From the NCBI GenBank assembly GCA_004369085.1, contig ML210187.1, positions 88,812 through 152,811 of the forward strand: DNA of 64,000 bases, read 5' to 3'. The first letter of the stretch is position 1. Every line of letters starts with the position of its first letter. Positions 23,117 through 34,220 of this stretch are shown here, piece after piece. Source of the DNA: Coprinopsis marcescibilis. Its lineage: Eukaryota; Basidiomycota; Agaricomycetes; Agaricales; Psathyrellaceae. A program made the translations under genes and the position numbers. The notes beneath the pieces are model-generated. The model was not told the origin of the DNA, made no database searches, and worked only from the letters and a program-made list of their open reading frames with translations.

Positions 23117-23172
23117 GGCAATCTAGGTTTAGAAAATAATTATGGTTTCTAAATCGATACGGAATGTCATCC
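23117..23172 (-). repeat. Right terminal inverted repeat of the 641-base element
   Basis: Reverse complement of the left terminal repeat with a few mismatches; ends GGAATGTCATCC. Confidence 0.88.
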
Positions 23173-23366
23173 ATTCAACAACCACAAATTTCATTTCAAA
23201 ATAACAATTACCACATGATGGGTACTTTCCGAAGGTCGTGGTTGGGTCGTGGCACCAGCATAGACGAGTTATTTATTCGAGCTTGTGGCGTGGGGCACTC
23301 TCGGCCCATTCAAACTCGATTTTCACACTACTTCTTCCTTGACCCCCACGAGTTTTCCGTGCCGCT

Positions 23367-25529
23367 ATGTCCTGGAGTGCAGTTGAAATTGCTTTTGCCT
23401 TTCTGCTCACTCTGGTTTCCGGATTCTCGATTGGTTCTTGGAGGTCTCAGCGACGCCGTGGCAACCTTCCCTTCCCACCTCAGCCTCCAGGATGGCCGAT
23501 CATTGGTAACTTGCTGGATATTCCCAGTAAGAGTGCCTGGGAATGCTTTATGAAATGGGGAGAGGAGTTAGGTATGACGCTTCTCTGTGCACTGACAATG
23601 ATACCGTCTCACTGAGGGCAGACTCTGATATTGTGTATGCGAATCTGTGCGGGTCGGGGTTGGTCGTTATCAATTCTTTTGATGCGGCCACGGATCTTTT
23701 GGACAAGAGGTCGGGGATTTACTCTGATAGGTCAGTGACTCCCTTCGCGGTATTGTGAAACGCTCTGCTGATGGAATTCGCCTGCACAGGCAAGCCGCCC
23801 CCCTTGTTGATGATGTGTATGTGAATGCTCTCTGGAATACTGGCCAGCGGTGCTGATCTCGATATTAATTTATCATTTGACCTGCGCAATGCGCATACGT
23901 CCGTCTATCCCTACAGTGCTGGATTTGGGTACCTCGTCTCACGCCAAAAGTACGGAAACGCCTGGAGGGAACGTAGGCGCCTTCTCCACGAGCACTTGCG
24001 GCCCTCAAATTCGAGCATATACGAGCCAAAGATCTTGGAACAGGTTCGACGATCGATGGTGCAGGTGCACCGACGCTCCGCAGATGACATCCAAAATATC
24101 TTTCGACACATGACGGGTGGAATTGCCATCTCCTTGGCCTATGGTTTGCCAATTCAGGATAAGGACGACCCTGGCATCATATTCGCTCAGCAGGCGTCGC
24201 TAGCATTCACCAACCTGAACACAGGTCCGGCGATCTTCATTGTCGAACGCTTCCCACTTCTGAGATATGTTCCTGCGTGGTTGCCTGGAGCCTCTTTCAA
24301 GCGTCGGGCGCTCAAACTGGGGGCATACGCTGTTCCGTTCCGAGAGAAATTATTTGCAGAGGGTAAGGCAAATCTGGTAAGGCTGCCGTGATAGGCTAAC
24401 TTATCTGCAAGGCTCTGATCACAACATTTTCACTAGCGTACAGAAAATGCGATCAACTCGTTTGCGTCTTGCGCCTTGGAACGGGCGCGTGACTCGGGAA
24501 AGGAAAACGTGGATGCAATCAAGGATGTCGCAGCTATCATTTTTGCTGGTAGGGTTTCCTGTGCTTCCTTCTCGTCCATTATCAATGCCTATCTTGACCT
24601 GAATGAACATAGCTGGCTCAGAGACCACATACACCACGATCAGTTTGTGGATACGGGCCATGCTCGTTAATCCGGAAGTTCAACGTCACTTGCATCAGGA
24701 AGTCGATTCCGTGGTCTGCGACCGCCTCCCTGAGTTTTCGGATCTAAAGAAACTACCTTTTCTCGAGGCGTCTGTCATGGAGTCTTTCAGGCACGTTGCT
24801 TCGCTCGAAAGGCGATGGGATCGCAACCGCTGACCGTTCTGCCTCAGATTGTACCCGAGTCTTCCTACAGGTATGTTACCTCTTGACCCCCTTTACATGC
24901 GTCAGACTGCCTTACAAGGTGTGTGCAAATAATAGGAATATCCCATGCGTTGAGCGAAGACGATGTGTATCGGGGTTACTTCATTCCAAAGGGATCTACA
25001 GTACTCGCAAATGCATGGTGAGTGTGTTGAGTAGTATTGACAAACCGCACATACCCATGTGCCATTTCAGGGCCATGCTTCACAACGAGAAAGACTATCC
25101 TGACGCCATGACATATAACCCTGGCCGATTTATCAAGGATGACGCTATAAACCCGGCCGTCCTGGACCCGCGCAAGATGTTCTACGGTTTTGGCAGAAGG
25201 TCGGCACTTTCAACTTTTACTCACCTGGCCACTCATATTTGAATTGTACAGAGTTTGTGCAGGTGCTCATATAGCCAATGCGACTCTTCTGATGTCTGCT
25301 GCGACTATCCTGGCCTTGTTCGAGATCCGTAAAACCGACGACGATGATCGGATCGATATGGGAGCACAACCTGGTTCCCTGCTGTAAGTACATGCTTGTG
25401 GATATGGATGTCCAGCGGTGGCTGATCTAATTCCGTCTTAGACGCCCGGTTCCGTACAGATGCGTGCTGAAAGTACGAAATAAGGCGGCAGAGTCAGTTC
25501 TTCTGCATCTGGAAGAGTCTCTGTCTTAG
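23367..25529 (+). CDS. Cytochrome P450 (E-class, microsomal), copy a' (duplicate)
   Basis: Duplicate of the P450 at 17,197 with the same exon plan. Begins MSWSAVEIAFAFLLTL and the hinge PPQPPGWPIIGN. Seen: SDIVYANLCGSG; QKYGNAWRERRRLLHEHL; LAYGLPIQDKDD; AGSETTYTT; ASVMESFR (E-x-x-R); PKGSTVLANAW; and haem loop FGFGRR|VCAGAHIANATLL with the Cys codon at 25256-25258. It ends HLEESLS. All exons are open. One difference matters: the donor after ASVMESFR reads TTCAG|GCACGT here and TTCAG|GTACGT in the first copy, so this intron depends on a GC donor. It ends 365 bases before P450-b'. Substrate unknown. Confidence 0.87.
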
Positions 25530-25893
25530 CGAGCGCATGATGCATTGTGAGGGGGAATGTATGGGTAGGCAAACAATCATGTCTCCGAGCCTTCATGGTT
25601 TGCGAGCATAACTATTTATAACCCGTATGCGCGTCCTCCTGTACATGTGTACTCGGACTCTATACGTGCTTGCCGTTAGCCAGGGGGCCGTGTGGAGATG
25701 GCAATGTTCCTTGGGAAATAAGCCCAAGTGAGTAAATGCTATCTGTTCAATAGGTACGTAATAGCTAAAGGTCATGGGTCCAGACTCCACAGCTGGCTGG
25801 CTGATTTCTCCCAATTCTATCCCAAGCGGTTTGTGGATTCATATAATTCAATCGCCTTCTTCAACCTTAGTCGTAACTAACCTGCACCCACCG
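25530..25893. other. Spacer between P450-a' and P450-b'
   Basis: Homologous to 19,322-19,697. No gene; it carries the promoter of P450-b'. Confidence 0.6.
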
Positions 25894-28247
25894 ATGCTCG
25901 CAATGGGCGCTGCTGCAGACCCCGTTATCACTCTACTGCTCCTCGTCCTCCCTGTTGTCTCGCTCGCATACTGGGGCTCCAAGAGACGACGGGCTAACCT
26001 CCCTTTACCACCCCAGCCTCCTGGATGGCCCATCATCGGGAACCTGCTTAGCTTACCGCGCACACGCGCTTGGGAAAGGTTTACGAAGTGGGGACAAGAG
26101 CTGAGTATGGCTTTCGTCGTCCGATCTAGAGCCTGACATTGAGATTTGACTCACTGCCTGTTCTACTATTGTGTTAGACTCGGATATCGTCTATTTGAAT
26201 TTCTGCGGGGCTGGGATTGTCATTCTCAACACGTTCGAGGTGGCCATGGATCTCTTAGACAAGCGTTCGGGGATTTATTCTGACCGGTTAGTCTTTCCTC
26301 CGCTTTGCTCCTACTACGCATGAGCGTTTAATTTATTGTTCAAGGCCGCGCGCTGTCCTGATTGATGAAATGCAAGTCCAAGTTTCCCCTCAGGCCTCAG
26401 TGCTCAGTTCCCCAAACGCTGACAAGTTGAATATTCGTTCAGGGTCGGATTTGGTTATATGCTTTCACGTCTCAAGTACGGAGATCGGTGGAGAGAGCGT
26501 AGAAGGCTGTTCCACGAGCATCTGCGTCCCTCCAAGTCGAGCGTCTACGAGCCCAAGATCCTGGATCAAGTCCGACGGACGATGGTTCAGCTAGCCAACC
26601 GACCTCCAGACAAGATCCAAAGTATATTTCGACAGTGAGTACTACTGCCAGCGGTGAACGTTGCACATTCAACTCTATAATTGCAGCATGAGTGGTGGAA
26701 TAGCCCTCTCAGTGAGCTACGGGCTGTCGATCGGCGATAAAGACGATCTGCACATCGCGTTTGCGGAGGAGGTGTTGGGGAAGCTGAATTCGCTCGCAGG
26801 GCCGGCCGTCTTTGTCTTGAACCGGTTCCCCATCTTCAGGCACATCCCTTCATGGTTTCCTGGGGCCAGGTTCAAGCGACAGGCGCTTCAAGTACGGCCG
26901 TATGCTGATCGATTTCGTGAGCTCCCGTTCGCAGCTGGGGTAGCTAATTTGGTATGTGGGTTATCTGGGTTGAGATTTGGCGAGTCGTTTGTTGAGAGGC
27001 CTCTGAATGGTCGTTTCGTGGGGTTAAATAGGAGACTCCGGATGCTACGGACTCGTTCATATCGCGCGCGCTTGAGCGTATGCGCGAGTCGTCGGAGAAG
27101 GTCTGTTTAGACGCGATCAAAGATACTGCGGCAGTGGCCTACGTAGGTGAGTACAGGTTCGCCTTTGGCGCTCGGACTCGCCTAGGCACTCTTGTTTCGC
27201 AAGTTAAAAGTTCTCAAATGAACTGATCGACGCTCGGTGTTGATTAACTTGCTTGTCTACTTGTCTAGCTGGCTCGGAGACGACATACGCTGGGATGAGC
27301 TATTGGATTCGCGACATGATCGTCCACCCAGATGTCCAGTCCCAGCTGCAGAACGAGATCGACTCTGTCCTCTGTGGCCGCCTTCCCGAGTTTACGGACT
27401 TGGCCAAGCTGCCGTTGCTGGAAGCGTCTATTCTCGAGTCTTTAAGGTATGTCGTCTCGCCTGTCTATGAAAGTTAAATTATAATAATAAATCGGGTGTA
27501 TACTATGTTCAATAGGCTGTACACCATTGTACCCACAGGTATCCAACACTCATCTCCTTCCTTTTATCTATAGCCCAAGAGGCTGACTTGAGAGTTTTAC
27601 TACTAGGTGTACCCCATGCGTCCAGCGAGGACGATGTTTATCGCGGCTACTTTATTCCCAAGGGGTCTACCGTGATTCCAAACTCTTGGTGAGCTTCTTC
27701 TGGGATATCTCGCTCCTTTGTTGGTGCTTGAACGCGACCCAGGGCGATGCTGCATAACGAGAAAGACTATCCTGATGCGATGGTGTACAATCCTAGCCGG
27801 TTCCTTAGAAACGGTATCATTGACCCGGATGTGCTGGACCCGCGCAGGATTGCATTCGGATTCGGCAGAAGGTAAGTTTGTTTGTTCGAGGTCCCTGAGC
27901 TCGCCGCGGGTCCATTAATCATTGCCACGCGTTGCTACTGCATATACCTACACACAGGATATGCGCTGGTCTGCACATTGCGAATGCAACTCTGCTGATG
28001 GCCGCTGCGACTGTTGTAGCGCTGTTTGAGGTTCGAAAGGTGGATGGGGAGGAGGTTGAGATGGGGATGAAGAATGGGTTTGTTCAGTGAGTTCAGAATT
28101 GACACGGCTTTAGGGGTCAAAATGATGCTCATGTGGGCTTATAGCCATCCGAATCCGTATAGGTGTATTTTTGAGGTGCGGAACGACGTTTCTGGGGCTT
28201 TGCTTGGGCAGCTGGAGGAGGAGGGGGCGGTGATTGCCGGGAAATGA
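25894..28247 (+). CDS. Cytochrome P450 (E-class, microsomal), P450-b, intact copy
   Basis: Begins MLAMGAAADPVITLLLLVLPVV (membrane anchor) and the hinge RRRANLPLPPQPPGWPIIGN. Seen: SDIVYLNFCGAG; RPRAVLIDEMQ; LKYGDRWRERRRLFHEHLRPSK; MSGGIALSVSYGLSIGDKDD; AGSETTYAGMSYW (I-helix); ASILESLR (E-x-x-R); PKGSTVIPNSW; YNPSRFLRNG; and haem loop FGFGRR|ICAGLHIANATLLM with the Cys codon at 27962-27964. It ends EEEGAVIAGK. The part before about 26,910 lies in the duplicated unit; the rest is single-copy here, as expected if the tandem duplication ended inside this gene. All exons are open. Its 3' end converges on the XPA-like paralogue, 120 bases away. Confidence 0.9.
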
Positions 28248-28367
28248 GTGGTTCCTTTTCTTTTTCTTTCCTTTGTGTGAGACTCAGCCTCAGAGAGTAT
28301 TGCGCGTGTCGTTCAGGCCATCCTATTGCGAAACGATAAGCTACCTTGCCTAACGTAAATAAGTATG

Positions 28368-29290
28368 CTACCCTTGATCGTCAACTCCTGGCTTATGTGC
28401 GCTTTGTGGAAGTAAGACCTTGTCGGCGACTTTGCAGTAGTTCAGATGATTCTTGCCGTAGATAGCGCTATCATCTTCACCGCCTGCAGTGCACCATGCG
28501 TTAACGCACGCGTCCCATAGCCATTCGTCCCCACACGCCTTCTCCACCAGCTTTTGCTTCACTTTCGCTTTCATGGCGTTATACGATGTCGATAGGTCGA
28601 TTATGCAGACCCACCCTTGGCTGCTGCGTGTCGAAGCTGGTTTGTATGAATCCGGCTGCGGGAAATCCTTCCCAGCATGTTTATTTGCATACTGCTTCTC
28701 CAGTTTAGCAAGCCTGGGGAAGTTGTATGATTAGAGTCTTGTTTTTAAGAAGAACACGGAAGTTGAGGCGCACATGCTGATAAACTCGTCAGGACCGCCA
28801 TACTTTCTCCATGCGACAAGCTCCATTTCCTGTTATTTGAAAAGGATCAATATGCGGTCGTTCTGAGTTTCGAAAGGCCGGGATTGTTAGAGAGCGAATG
28901 TTCCGGAGATGAATATACGTACTTTCTTTTCTCGCAAGGCTCCGGCAACCATTTGTCCAGTTCTTCCCTTTTGAGTCTGTACAGGTCCTTTGCATTTCCC
29001 TTGTTGATCTGCAATAGGTATGAGCGTCGGTATCATTACAGAAATACGAATATTGGCTGCGCAGACTTTCGTACTAATCGATATGTTGGATTTCCTCCAT
29101 AGGGACTCGTCCACAGGCGCGAAGCAGACGCGTTTCTTCGTCGGACTATTGGCGTTTGGGGTTCGAGGAGACTTGGCAGGAGTTGCGATCTGGGATTTGC
29201 GAGGAGACCGTACTGGTGTCGTAGGGGCTTTCGGCGGGGTCGTGGTACAACAGAAAGAGTCACAGCCTCCTCGTCGTTCTGAGGTTTGGG
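28368..29290 (-). pseudogene. Shortened paralogue of the XPA-like protein (copy B)
   Basis: Matches the gene at 1963-3327 exon by exon: PVDESLWRKSNISISTK, then INKGNAKDLYRLKREEL, then EMELVAWRKYGGPDEFISM, then KLVEKACGDEWLWDACVNAW. It stops at CTA (minus-strand TAG) 28368-28370 after KPGVDDQG, so the C-terminal 150 or so residues of copy A are missing. Upstream, the frame (repeats like APTTPVRSPRKSQ) has no ATG before a stop near 29,330, so either an upstream exon exists or the copy is dead. I favour a decaying duplicate, but a short expressed form cannot be excluded. Confidence 0.6.
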
Positions 29291-29293
29291 CAC

Positions 29294-31823
29294 CCCCTAT
29301 GCACCCGCGCGGTTCCTAACCAGCAAAGGGCGCCGTCACCGTTTAAGCTCCCTTTTGCACCTATTAAGAGCTCGGGAATTGTGGGATATGCTTATATTAC
29401 TGCCGATTCGGTGGTTCTTCTAGGAGGAGACGAGCGTTTTTAATGTAAATGCGCGACGTTTTGGCTCGATATATCAATGAACGAATTTCGCCAACCGACC
29501 ACGACAAACATAGAACGAGACTGGATGAGTACTATACAGCTTGGGGACGAGACGTACATACAGCACCATCACCCGTCCGTCCAAATGGCTGCTCCCCATC
29601 CCCTTGAGTGACACCACCCTCCTCGGGTGATGGCAACGACTGCGGCAAAACACCCGCGGATGTTCCTTTGCCCAGCAGGGCATCATATTGTAACAATGTT
29701 CTGATGTCGTTGGACAACGAGAGCGTCTAAAATTCTACGCACCGACTGGAACGGGGGCAGGCCAACGCGTCATTAGTCACTTTTGCACCATATCCCGAGC
29801 TAGTCATCCCCGAATCGAGGCACTCTCGACTCATGGCCACGTCCGACATCGTCATCTTCCATGTTGACATCGACCCTGCCTACCATCGCTTGTCTGCGTC
29901 TAGAAGCCCCAAGGAAGATAAGAAAGGCATCCCGGTCGTGGTGGTACAGAATCAAGAAGTTTGTTGGCGCCTGTCCCGATTCTTTGACAAACAACAACGC
30001 GTCACTCTCGCTCTCTCTATCTATGGAGTCCTGACTACACAACAAACAGCTCGAATGATCGTGCTATTTTGCCATTGACGAGGCAATAGGTGTATCATCA
30101 AACAAAACCAGCTTTTCGGCTGGATACAGCCATCCGAAATCATTGTCAACTCCGTCGTCGAAGTTGGATGAAGGGTTGGCAGGCTGCACCATGGCCACCA
30201 GCGCACAGCTCGAGGAAGCACCTTACATGGGGTATTCCGGAAGCTGAAGGCATATCCTTGTCGTTCTCATCAGGGATCTCTCCCTGCCCTACTGGTCTTT
30301 CTGTTCCGGGCAGGTCCCCAGCTGCACCCTCAAAATATCGGGCTCCTAACCTTGTTGGGCCATTCTTTGGCTTCTAAAGGGGACCTTGCCAAGGTTGCGC
30401 CAACGCCAGCACACTCAGGACTCACTGCACGGTACCCCAGAGCCTAGATCCCAGGTCGAGCGCGTCAATTTCGCGACGCACAGTGCTACTGCCACAGTCT
30501 TTGCTTCGCATTAGGATCGGCCTTTCTTGGCTTGGCCTTGGGTGTCGTTCGGACGCGCCTTGCAGTGTTGGTTTACATTTTCGGGTATGCTTGGGTAGAC
30601 AGGTGAGTTTCAGACGCGTTACAATGAAAACTTGACTTGGTCGTTCCGGATCTCCTGCGCACTTCCATTCTTTCTATTTCTGCTAGGTATCTATCTGACT
30701 TTTCGATTCGTGTTCCTTGGTTCGTACGGAGATCGTTGGCTAGTACTTTTCAGATTTGTAGGTGGTATACGAAGCGAAATGTGTACGATTTTGAATGCCG
30801 GTTCTCCCGAAGATTCTCAAATCCAGCTCTTGTTCGGGTCAAGACGTGATGTCACCAAACGGAGATCGAGGAGTCGCGTCTCTTGGCTCTTGAATGCTGA
30901 TTTCATTCGCCCGCTGGTTCCCTCGACGTCGATAGTGCAAAATCTCGGGTTTAGCTTTTTAAGGACCAACAGTTCTCGGGAACCTTTTGAATTTAGTCTG
31001 GAAAGTTGGATCGCAACTATGCTCACAAAGTTAATTAGACCGTTCGAACCCAATTTGCATTTTCGTAGTAAACACCGTCGGGGATGATGTGGCTCTCTTG
31101 GAGTCTTGGGCTACCGCTCACCTGGGACACTTCGATTCTCTGGTGCATGCCGCATTGGCAGCCGCAACCACTCGGGAATCGATCTCGGTCGCCTTTCCTT
31201 GGCGTCGTTTCTGGGGAAATGCTGCTTCATTTGCCTTCTGGATTCCTCAATGAAAGCTTGGAAGAGAAAAGAACATGGATGTTCCGAGCCTGCGTGCATC
31301 CATTCCTCATGGCTCAAGGCTGAAAAATGGCCAATGAGAATTGCGCATGAGATGTTGAGCATTCGGTTACCTCTTTTCGTCCCTGCCGTCACTCGGGTTC
31401 ATCGAAGCGAAACTTTCAAGTCTCTGCCCCGGCGGATCCTGCGCACTGAGCCAATGCTGGATCTTGAGACCTATTACATTCTTGTTGTCGATTAGACTAG
31501 AACCTGAGCATTTTTGGAAATTGCAAGGATATTTACCTAATTCCCGGGGCATTCTGTGGCTTCAAGAACGAGCAAGAAGGAAAAAGAGCTGGCCTCGAGG
31601 ACTGTGAATGGGAGCAGAATCCGATAGGCTCCGAGCCCGGACGGTTTGCCGAGCCCAAAGGACACAGCTGCTGCCAAGACAAAAGGTGATTTGTTGCTCT
31701 CTGATTTCGACTATAAAGCCACGAGAGAACGAAGACATCGGCCGCTAGTTTTCCTCGCCCTTTTCCTCCGTCGCTGCCAGCCAGTCGAGCTCGTTGCATT
31801 ATTCCGTCCTCGAGGTTTGCAAT
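29294..31823. other. 2.5 kb without a supported gene
   Basis: Several mid-length frames occur on both strands (for example plus 30632-31087, minus 29474-29717, and a minus stretch at about 30080-30200 reading DNDFGWLYPAEKLVLFDD). None links to others by convincing splice sites or to a family I know. A decayed gene may lie near 29.5-30.3 kb on the minus strand. Confidence 0.4.
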
Positions 31824-32901
31824 ATGTCGCCAACAGAGAAGACATTGCCGTCGGTGTCGACCACAGCAGCGAGTAGCGTCCAGGGCCATGCTGCCGACCC
31901 TGAGCAAGGCAAGGAGGGCGAAGGCTCCAACTCGAATTCGTTATGGCAGTACCTTATGACCGACGTCGACCCCAAGGAGTCAACAGGACCATTAGCAGCG
32001 TTCTGCTTCATGACTGGCTACATGTGCGTGGTTATCATGCTCCGCGCACGTTCTGACTCGGGCTCACCACACCATCCAGTGACGTGATCTCATTCTCAGC
32101 AATTTTCGTCTGGTGTGGATTCCAAACCGGCAATTTCGCTCAGGTACGAAGCGTACGGGTTTAAGCTTTCTGATCTTAATCTGAATTGGCTTTGGTTGGC
32201 GTATTAGCTTGGTTTGGCGATAGCTCGGCTCTGGGAGGGGAACCCCCAATCAAGAGACTTCCATATCGCAGATCAACAGGCTCTATGCTCTTTGATAGCC
32301 TTCAACCTCGGCGCATTCCTGGGACGTATAGGTGACAAAATCGGGGCTCAGAAACGGTTATGGCTCGTCCTCGGCACATTCATCCAGGCGCTGCTCACCA
32401 TGGCCGGTGCCATTGCCTTTTGGAAGAGCGGCGAATACGCATTGGCAACCGACAGGGAATACCCCGCTTGGAGGAACGTGGTCAGCTTTGTGGGTCTCGC
32501 TTTCATTAGCGCAAGCCTCGGGTTGCAGGGCGTGTTGGGCAAGAGGTTGAATACTGCGTTTGGAACTACCAGTGCGTATTCCTTGGTTCCACGCTGCTCC
32601 TCCCTTTCCGTTCTCATCCTCGTCTCATTTAGTCGTGCTCACTACTGTATGGGTGGAGCTAATGACCGACCCAAGCCTCTTTAACCTGCGACGGAAAGTG
32701 GTTTCCCGAGATCTGAGGTTAATCGCTGCTGGTGCTCTCTTCCTTGGCGCCTTTGTTGGACGAGCGATTCTCGCTGAAATTGGATATGCTGGGGCTCTCG
32801 GTGTTGCTGTTGGCCTCCGCGTACTCATCGCCATCGGCTGGGCGTTCGTCAAGGCCAAACCTAAAAAGGCGGCTGCTCCACTTGCCCCTTCTGGTGCTTA
32901 A
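31824..32901 (+). CDS. DUF1275 (YoaK-like) integral membrane protein, copy B
   Basis: Exons 31824-32023, 32080-32143, 32208-32571 and 32633-32901 sum to 299 codons (298 residues). Acidic Ser/Thr N-terminus, then LWQYLMTDVDPKESTGPLAAFCFMTGYI|DVISFSAIF..., WCGFQTGNFAQ|LGLAIARLWEG, FLGRIGDKIGAQKRLWLVLGT, FISASLGLQGVLGKRLNTAFGTT and two final hydrophobic segments before the basic tail AKPKKAAAPLAPSGA. This is the fungal DUF1275 pattern with about six membrane spans. Intron positions match copy A at 3.5-4.7 kb, which has a longer loop in the middle. Biochemical role unknown. Confidence 0.85.
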
Positions 32902-34220
32902 CTATGAGCTTTATGCTTGTAGACAAGCAGACTGACTCTCTGTAGACGCAAGATAAGAAGACAGGCCAAAGCTAAGCTGGAGCTTTCGTTTTCAATCCGC
33001 TTTTTTAACCTTTGTTCTCACTCTTGGGCCTTGACTCCCTTCTACTCTTGGGCCTTTCCGCTTTTTGGCTTTCTTGCATGCGCAGATCAATCACCCCTAG
33101 AGTTTATGTTACCCCTGTTTCTTGGTTATGGCGCACAAGACATACACGTTACAAATAGAGCTATGGGTTTCGCCTTCCCAGTGTACCACCACGTTTAGTT
33201 TATACCTTAGGATTCCCAGCCAGTTTTTGTGGAGTAGAGCACATGGTCCCCTTGACGGTTAATGATGATGATAGATTTTGACTGGATTGCGATATCTGCA
33301 CGCTGCGTACATAAGATGTTGTCATGGATTTAAACATGTGCTTTGTCGATGGCCGCTTATATGAATGAGATCCTTTGGTAGCGGATCATGAGGAATGGGC
33401 AAGGGATGTTGAATGGATGGCCGTTATCCCGCTTCGACCGATGGCATCGTTGCCAAGCTACTATGAGTGGAGTTACTACACGTACTAATACTTTACTTAC
33501 CTATTGGCAAATGAACATGTAGTCTAAGGGCCAACGGCGAACTCAACCAACCCACTTAAACCCACGTAGTGACTACCTAGCCACCACTCGCCACCAGCTT
33601 CTGGATCTTTGTAGCGGCTATCCAATCCTTCTCGTCGAGATCCACGGCCAACGCCTCCTCGAGCTTCACTCGAAAATGTCCTCAGGTGCGAAAGCCTGCA
33701 GCGGGGTCCGGAGAGGATGATAAAGTTCCGCACCGCGAGCCATCCTTGTCTTCTGCAGCCCTTGAGGAAAGTACTCATGTTAGTCTTAACATTAGCATTA
33801 GCATTAGGGTTGGCGTTGCTATCGTTGTTAGTCCGACGGCAGAAGGAAATGTGCGGGGAAGGTGAAGAAGGACGCAGAAAGACTTAATACGGAAGGGGCT
33901 GCGAGAGTAAAGAGTTTACGGGTGGAAGGTAGATGTACCCCGAGTGTCTGGTTGATTGGCGTAGAAGATGGTGTTTCTAGAAGGCTATTAGGAGGTGTTG
34001 CCATGGGCCGAGGATTTATAGGTCAGGATCTGATCATAGAAAATCCAAGGCGAATGCTTTCCCGGTTCGTTCATTGGATATGAGGGTCCGATAGGATAGC
34101 CGCGAGGGAAAATGCAATTAGGGGTAGAAAAAGCGTCGCAAATGCAAAGCAAGGTAAGTATACAATAATGGAATAAGGATGTACAAAGCGACGTTGAAGG
34201 TCAAAGCAGACATTCCATCC
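32902..34220. other. Intergenic, 1.3 kb
   Basis: 3' sides of DUF1275-B and MTO1 (convergent). A short CATTAG hexanucleotide repeat lies near 33,789-33,808. No gene supported. Confidence 0.5.

Larger units (their letters stand above)
22532..23172. mobile_element. Non-autonomous DNA element with ~55-base terminal inverted repeats
   Basis: 641 bases. Left end 22532-22587 (GGGTGACATTCCGTATCGAT...) and right end 23117-23172 are near-perfect inverted repeats, differing at only a few bases. ATT flanks both sides (22529-22531, 23173-23175). The homologous spacer of the first unit (16.9-17.2 kb) lacks the element and has one ATT at the matching place. The interior is AT-rich with no credible protein. 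It lies upstream of P450-a' and may alter its promoter. Confidence 0.85.

Noticed and set aside
14375..28247. Complete secondary-metabolite cluster (reductase plus P450s)
   Set aside because: No intact synthase is present; the reductase lacks adenylation and carrier domains, and a housekeeping NSUN2 gene lies between it and the P450s.
30080..30200. Minus-strand stretch DNDFGWLYPAEKLVLFDD
   Set aside because: It looks protein-like but is only about 50 codons, ends in a stop, and no neighbouring exon could be linked; noted as a possible gene relic only.
30632..31087. 151-codon plus frame with a hydrophobic start
   Set aside because: It begins at a TTG codon, shows no family resemblance and does not connect to neighbours by convincing splice sites.
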